A DNA stretch of 64,000 nt, from positions 1,922,001-1,986,000 of the forward strand of contig OZ245731.1 of the NCBI GenBank assembly GCA_965227155.1, given 5' to 3'. Source of the DNA: UBA6059 sp965227155 (lineage in GTDB: Bacteria; Bacteroidota; Bacteroidia; Cytophagales; Cyclobacteriaceae). Within the stretch, counting starts at the first letter, position 1, and each line of letters starts with the position of its first letter. A program made the position numbers and the translations under genes. The notes beneath the pieces were generated by a model. The model had not been told where the DNA came from, made no database searches, and worked only from the letters and a program-made list of their open reading frames with translations. Of the stretch, positions 54,201 through 63,200 are shown piece by piece.

Positions 54201-57200
54201 GGCAATGAGACGGGACTTGTGTTGTATTACAGCTTCGATGAAAACAACGGCATTACTTACGTTGATAAGTCAATAAATGCCTATCACGGTAATTCTGGTT
54301 CAGGGATTGATTTTGTGGATTCAGACTTCACATCTCCAACGAATTTTATTGTAGAGCGATTAGATGATGAAAATGTGCAGCTTTCCTGGCAGGACAATAC
54401 TGTTAATGAAGATGGATTTTACATACGCCGACGGTCAACCGCAGATGTGGGTGTTTTACCCATAGTTGCGACCCTGGGGCCTGATGTTACTACTTACACA
54501 GACAATATTGGTGCTGATGCCAGTGTATTTTATACGGTCAGCACTTTCAAAGATGACGATGAAGGCCCATCTGAGGCGGAATCAGCTACTACCACAGCCT
54601 ACCCAGGATATGCGATAGACTTTGATGGTACGGATGATTTTATTGATCTGGGAAATGATCCGCTCCTACAGCCGGAGAGTGAATTAACGGTAGAAGCATG
54701 GGTGTTCAGAACAAGTTGGACCGCCATGCCGCCAATGGAAATAATAGGAAATACTGAAACAGGTGGGTATGATCTTGAGCTTGAAACTAATAGTGTTTCA
54801 GCAAAAGTCTACAGAAATGGGATATACGGAGAAGTCTTGTTTGATGTCTCCGGACTCAGCTCAGGTTGGCATCATTTTGCCAGCACCTATGATGGGCAGA
54901 CTCTTACGTTATATATAGATGGAACCAACGTAGGCACAAATGATGCCGGAGCGTCCTACCCGATTACTTATGGAGTTGCGAATACTTTTATCGGTCAGGA
55001 AACAGGGTCTAATGATGACAACTTTCAGGGGTCCATTGATGAAGTAAAGATATGGAATGCCGCCAAACCTTCAACCTATTTCACCAATGGCGATTTCTAT
55101 AATCCACCCACATTAAGTGACCCTAACCTGGTTGCCTATTACGCCTTTGATGAAAATGCCGGAGTATCTGTACTTGACAGATCTACCAATAGCAATCACG
55201 GGCAGTGGTCGGGTCCGGCGGGCGCATTCACTACGCCGGAGTGGATTGTTTCTGGAGTACCTATTGACCCACCTATGAACATAACCAATCTCGCTCCTGC
55301 GGATAATGATATAAATATTGCTGTAGATAGTGTGATCAGTATTGTGTTCGATGCAGATGTGGATTTGGTTACGGTAAACAATAATACCGTAGGTCCGGCA
55401 GATGTATTGGATGATGGCATTACCATTACCAGTGGTTTAACTGGTGTGATAGAAGGTACCTGGGCATTGCCGCTGACTGATTCGCTGGTATTTACGCCTT
55501 CGGCAGGATTCGAGTTTGGAGACCTTATCACGGTATCTATTTCGGCAGCTGTACAGGGCATAAATGGTGAGGTATTAACCAATGGTGACAGCATCTACAG
55601 TTTTACAACTGAACTTGAGCCCTCAATAACCTATTTTGCTCCGTTAGATTTAGTCAATAATCCACCAACCTTTGATGGGACCACTTTTGCAGTGACCTCA
55701 GAAGAGTCGATTCCTGAGGGCATTGTCTTTAATAATGATGGTACTAAACTATTTATAATTGGACGGTCTTCAGATGAGATTAACCAGTATAGTCTCTCTA
55801 CACCTTACGATATCTCCAGTGGGGTAACTTTTGATGGTAGTCCTCTTTCACTTGCTGCCAATGAGACTGAGCCGGTAGGCCTAAAGTTCAACCCAACTGG
55901 AAATAAACTATTTGTGCTCGGATATGCTTCTGATGCGGTGCTTCAGTATAATCTGGCCAATCCGTTTGATATTACCAGCGGGGTGAGCTTAGAAGGCAAT
56001 CCTTTCTCAGTATCAGGCCAGAATCTTTTCCCGCAGGGCTTTACCTTCAATCCTGACGGCAGCAAATTTTATCTGGTGGGACAAAACTCACAAAATATTC
56101 ACCAGTATGGTTTGAATACTCCCTTTGAAATAAATGATGGTGGTTCAGTAGAAAGTGGACCATTTTTTATCTCATCTACGGCCCCCTCTCCAAAAGATAT
56201 TGTGTTTGATCCTACGGGCACAAGGCTATTTGTATTGAGTGCTACCAACCAAAGTGTAGAGCAATATTCATTAACCACACCTTTTGATATCGCTGGCGGG
56301 ATAGTGCATGATGGTACCGCTTTCTCATTGTCATCCGAGACTTTTTATGGTAGGGGGCTTGCCTTTAATGACAACTATACCAGGCTTTTTGTATTAGCTG
56401 ATAATCTGGTTCCTGATGATGAGATTTTTCAATACAGCTTCAGCACAGGTGTATTCACTGAACCTCTGGCTAATGATGGCTCAGCCGATGGTTCCTTGAT
56501 TGTTAGGCTACAAAATGAAACGTTTGTCAGTCCGGCGGCCGTGGAGAGTAACCTTACCATCGCCAATCTACCGGCAGGCCTTACACCATCAGTGGCCTTA
56601 TCAGTTGGCAATACGATTGCTACGATTACTCTTACTGGTAACGCCACCAGTAACTTCAATGCAGATGATGTAGCCGACCTACAATTTACATTTGGAGATG
56701 GTGCCTTCACTGGTGGCAGTGCTGCTGGAGTGAATAATGCCATTGCCGCCAATAGTGGATTAGGCATTGACTTTGTAGATATCCCTCCAGTCATCACTTC
56801 CACATCCCCAACAAATGGCCCTGTCGGCACAGAAGTGACCATTACTGGTACTGGTTTTAATACTACATTAGCCAATAATTTTGTCTATTTCGGGGGTATC
56901 AAAATCAATCCCACATCAGGAAATGCTACATCTCTAACTGTCAATGTACCGGCTGGTGCAGTTTCACCAGCTGATATAGTTGTGGTTGATAATGAAACAG
57001 GTTTGCAAGCCAGCTCTGCCTCATCATCTACGCCGTATTTCACAATGACACAGGTATCGCCGCTAATAGTATCTGCTGGGAACTATACACGAACAACCAA
57101 AGACTTAGGTCCTGCTAATTCTGTTGGAATAGCCTCTGCCGATGTGGATAATGACGGGGATTTGGATATCCTGACATCAACGTCTACAGCACTACAGATT

Positions 57201-60200
57201 CATGTTAATAATGGATCTGGGAATTTTTCTGCTAACTATACAGATTTAACATTGACGGGAGGTAGTGCTTACGGGTATGCCTTGGGGGATATTGATGCTG
57301 ATGGAAATATCGATATTGTAGCAGCTAAAACAGGCGTTGGTGATTTAGACCTGTTTCAGGGTAATGGCGATGGTACATTTGGATTGTTCCCCGCCATAGC
57401 AGGTGTTACCAATGGAGGCGCAGGGGTAGACCTGGGAGATATCAATAATGATGGGCACTTAGATATCATTAGCAGTACATCAGGTAATCTGCACGTTTTG
57501 ATTGGAGATGGTACGGGTGCTTTCACAACAGCTACCGGGTCACCTATAAGTATAGCTAACAATACGAATAACCTTGCTTTGGCAGACTTCAATGAAGATG
57601 GCTATTTAGATATTGTAGTGGCAGGTGGTTCAAATAATAATGTACTAATATTGATCAATAACCAAGACGACACTTTTGCAAGTCCGGCCAGTTACAATAC
57701 AGGCAGTGGAGCCTTCAGGGTTGTGGTAGGAGATTATGATAACGATGATAACCTGGATCTTGCTGTTGTAAATTTAAGTAGTGCAAATATCACAGTACTT
57801 CAAGGTGCTGGTGATGGTACTTTTGCTGAATTCACAGGTAGTCCGTACGCTGTAGGTGGTTTACTGTTCGGTCTTGAGCAGGGTGATTTTGATGGTGATG
57901 GCAATCTTGATTTAGTAGTTGCGGCTGGATCCCTAAATGGTGTACCCTTGTTAAAAGGAGATGGTTTGGGTGGCTTTACTTCATTTCCTAATTTTCCTTT
58001 CAGTGTTGGTTCCGAAGAGCCTCGTGCTGTAATATCTGGTGATTTCGATAATAACGGTATTACTGATATAGCTTTTTCTAACGGCTCTTACGGCCGATTT
58101 AGCACAATGCTGTATACACCATCACCAGCGGCACCCGACAGCCTCTACGTCTATGAGGAATCACCCGGAAACTTGCAAATCAACTGGCGTGATCAATCAA
58201 CCGATGAGGATGGATTTACTGTCGTAAGTTCTAGTAGCTATGACGGGCCGTGGAGTCAGGTTGCTACGGGAATTACAGACACGTTCTATGTGCACAATGT
58301 AGGTGCCGATGAGCAAAACTTTTATAGAGTAGTGGCCTATAAAGGCGCTGCCACGGATACCAGTGCCTTGGATTTTGGTTCTACTGTCAACTTTCCAGGC
58401 AATGCGGTGGCATTCGATGGTACTGGGGATTATCTCACCATAGCAGATAACCCTACGCTCAATTTGGAAAGGACTGAACCTATGACCATAGAGGCATGGA
58501 TTTATCCGACTGACGGTACATTGGAATACATATATTCCAAAAATGAACCAGGCACAACTCAAAGAGGGATATGGTTAAGACTCTTCACGGATCAATTAAC
58601 TTTTGGCTTGTTGAATGATGTGGCGAGTACTAACGAAATTAATGTTGCTACATCGAGTACAGTAACGCTTAATCAATGGCAACATGTTGCGGCAACTTAT
58701 GATGGGTCATCGGATGCAAACAATGTTAAGCTTTTTATCAATGGTGTAGAACAGGCTACACTGATTATTGAAAATAATTTGACTGGTACAATTCTTACCA
58801 ATATTACAAATGCTCCTGCAACCATTGGAGCAAGGTCTGATGGTACAGGTCTGTTTAACGGTAGTATTGATGAATTAAGGATATGGAACTACGAAAAAGT
58901 TGATTTCTCAGATCGCTTTAATCGTCTGAATGGAAATGAAACTAACCTGGTGGCTTACTATGCCTTAGATGAAGCTGCCACGGGTGTTGCTAGCGACGTG
59001 GTAGACATCAGTATCAACACCAACAATGGGCAGGCACAAGGTGACCCCCAGCATACAAACTCATTTTTGGAAACCTTTACTATAACGAATACCAGCGATG
59101 CATTAGTGTCCGGCTCCTTGAGACAGGCCCTTACAGATGCCAATGCTTCATCAGCAGCTGTTGTGACCATCGATTTCAATATCCCGAGTGCCGGACCTCA
59201 TACCATCAATATAGGCAGTGATTTGCCTACCATTACAAAGTCAGGTGTGATCATTGATGCTACAACCCAATCGGGATATTCAGCTTACAATCCTCAGGTT
59301 ATACTGGACGGTGGGGATAATGGGGCTAATGGATTGAATATTTCTGCCCCAGGTTTCGAATTGTATGGTGTCCAACTCACTCGCTTTCGTGAGCCTTCCA
59401 CAGGCAGTGCACGTGCCCTACGGATAAACAGTACCGCAGAGGGCTTTATAATTGGAGCACCGGGTGCTGGTAACATTTTTAATGATAACGAATCTCATAT
59501 TGACGTTTTGGGAGCAGATAATGGTTTTGTACAATCTAACCGTATTGGAACTACTATCGACGGAACAGCACTATCAGGAGGTGATGGTGATGGTATTCTA
59601 TTGACAAGCAATGCGGACAACAATACTATCGGGGGATCCGGAGCGGATGAAGGTAATCTAATATCCGGATCTGCCAATGCTGGTGTTATGATCAATGAAG
59701 GAATCAACAATCAAATCATTGGCAACTTTATTGGCACCAATGCAGCTGGAACCGCAGCTATTCCAAACGGCAGGGGCATTAGAGTTGGTGCAATTAGTAA
59801 TTCAAATTCCAACTTCATAATAGATAATCTGATATCGGGTAATGCTGGGGACGGTATATTACTCCAAAATACAACAGGGACTGAAGTATATGGTAATAAG
59901 ATAGGTACGGATGTTACTGGCTCGTCTCCATTGCCCAATAACTCATATGGAGTGCGAATAGCTGCTTTTTACAGCTCCACTAGTGTTGATGATAATATAA
60001 TCGGAGGAGTTTTGCCGGGTGAAGGGAACACCATTGCCTATAATGATGGAGATGGTGTGAGCGTCTCGAATAGCTCTACATCTACTGTTGGCAATGTTAT
60101 CGTTGGAAACAGTATCTTCTGCAATGGTGATAATTCAGTTGAGTTAGGGATCAACCTCTCCAATGGTGGTAACAATGAAATACCTGCCCCTAATATCACC

Positions 60201-63200
60201 AGCTATGATGCGACCAGTGTATCGGGCGCTGGGACGGTAAATGGCCAGGAGGTACATGTTTATCGACAAACTTCTGTTTGCGGTACTAGCCCTAACCCTC
60301 AAGGTGAAGAATACTTGGGTACTGTTACGGCCACAGGCACTACTTGGACCATAAGCGGATTGACACTTAATCCATCTGATATTCTACTGGCTACAATTAC
60401 CGATGCAACGGATGGTACTTCAGAATTCAGTGCACCTGCATCCAACACGCAAGTAACCTTTACAGCCCAACCCAATGATATCGGCAATATTGTAGTAGGC
60501 TCGGCTGGCAATACACTTGCTTCATGGCAAATTTCAGTTGATTCGGATATAGATCTAAACCAGGCAACTTTCCAATCCACCGGAAATTATGAAACTTCTG
60601 ATATCGTCAATATTTCATTGGTTTTTTCCACCGATAATGTTGTAGATGGTGGTGATGTAATCATCGATGCCATAGCTTCTACCTCGTCGGGTTCCGGGGA
60701 GACCATGACTTTTGATAATACTGCAGCAAGCATTACTTCAGCTTCAGGTGGTTATTTATTCCTGATGGTAGAGTTACAACCTACTGCTACCATCGGTGGC
60801 AATATTGAAATACAACCTTCGACTCTTTCTGATTTTACTTTTTCTGATCTTGTTGCAGACAATGGTAGTGTGTTTGGAACTCCGAACGACATATATTTTG
60901 CGCCAGCTACGCCTGCGCCGATTGGTGTCACCGGATTACGGTTTGATGGAGTCGACGATTATGTAAACGTACCGCCCAGTGCATCAATAAATTTCACAGG
61001 TGCTGATGATTTTACTGTTGAGATGTGGGTGAAGCCCGGAGATATATCAGGGGTTCTGCTCGACAAAAGTGCTAACAATGGAGATAATAGTCGATTTAAT
61101 TTTTACATTTCATACGGGCAGGGAAATGACAATATATCCTTTTATCTAGCCGAGGAAGGTACAGGTTGGGAAATACTAACCTCAACTGACAATAGTGTTC
61201 CGGGGAAAGCATGGACACATATTGCCTGTGTAAAGTCAGGGAATACCGCTTCTATTTATATCAATGGCATTTTGAATGGAGATTTAACTTTAAGTACAGC
61301 AACTGTAACAGCTGCACAAACAATAGATGCTTTGAATATCGGACGGTTTAGACGAAGTGCCTCATCCCATTTCGGGGATGGCCAACTAGATGAAGTGAAA
61401 ATCTTTAATACAGCACGAACTGTAGCTGAACTCCAGGCCGATATGTACAGTACAGAAAATAATGCCACTGATATGGTGGGTTATTGGAACTTTGATGATG
61501 ACCTATCCAATTCGAATCCTACGACAGCAACAGACCTACAGATAAATGTAACTGCCAATGATGGCACATTGATAAATGGGCCACTTTGGTCTTATCGCGT
61601 TACTAATACCAACGACTCAGGTACTGGTTCTCTAAGAGAGGCAATCTCTCAGTCTAATTCAGATACAGATAAGGATTTTATTGATTTTTCAATTGGTGAG
61701 GCTGCTCCTTGGACAATTCAACCTGCCTCTTCATTGAATCCAACAGAGCCTTTGGTTATAGATGCTACTACTCAATCCGGTTGGTTATATGGTGTTTTAA
61801 ACAATATGGTAACTCTTGATGGCCAGGATGGAAGCTTTAGCGGGATTTTGGTAAATGCCGCAAATACAGAAATCTATGGATTGAATATCACACGCTTTGG
61901 AAACAGCAATATTCTGGCTGGTATTGAGGTCAGTGGAGATGCTGCTGATAATATCATTATTGGAACAGCTAATGCTGGTAATATTATACATGATAATGCT
62001 ACAGGCATTTATTTGAATGGGGCTGATAACGCATTTATTCGAGGCAATAGAATTGGAACTTTTGATGGAGCAACAATTAGTGCCAATGGCTTTTACGGTA
62101 TTAGAACCGGTGGTACCTCTGATGGACACATTATTGGGGGTGACCGAGCCGACGATTTTGGCAACCAGATCGTAGGGGCACCTACCGGCTATTGGGGATT
62201 ATATTTGGATGTTTCAAACAATACTGAGGTTTATGGAAACAACTTTTTAGCTGCTGCCTCAGGAAATCAAGCTCATGTTTTCATCTCAGGAGATAATCAT
62301 ACGATTGGTTCTGTATATACTGATTCACTGAACATTTTCGGATATTCAAGCTTTGATGATATTACCCTCGATGGTATCGGTGTACAAATTGTCGGTAATA
62401 CTTATATAGAGAGTAATAATTTTTACAATTATGCCTCGGGTGCCAATAATGATATTGCAGCACCAACTATCACCAGTGTAGGTGCTACCTCCATGTCGGG
62501 TACTGGTGTAGATGGAAACGTAATTTATATTTATGTAAACACCGGAACTACTGTTACTTATGTTGATAGTACAACAGTGAGCGGTGGTACCTGGACGAAA
62601 GCTGGTCTTGGTAACATTCCTGGTGTGGACTATATAGCCAAGCAAGGGAACCCAACAGACGGCACTTCACTATTTTCATCACCTGCCCAACTTGTACCCG
62701 AAATAAATCTAAAATACCTTTCAAACCCTGTGGCCTCAGGTGCAACCATTGACCTGGGTCTTTTGCAACAGGCCGTAGCAGAGTCATATGTAATAGAAAT
62801 TGAGAATACTGGAGGAGCTACACTTAGCCTGACGGATACACCTGTTCCTGTAGTGATTTCAGGTGCAGGGAGCAGTGATGTTACCATTACAACGCAGCCA
62901 GCTACAACTATTGCATCTACAAGTCAATCGAACTTAGAGTTTGATATTACTCCTTCCTCTGAAGCATCAACTTCGGCTACCCTAAGTATCGATAATGATG
63001 ACCCGGATGAAAACCCGTATACAGTGATTTTGGAATGGTCGGCTGATGGAACATCGCCAACTGCCGTAATCAGCAGCGGTGAGGATAGTCCTACCAATAC
63101 ATCTCCATTTACCGTAAATGTTGACTTTGATGAAGGAGTAGTTGGTTTTGATGAAACAGTATTGACAGTCGGTAATGGTGTTGCTTCTAATCCTCTCAAC

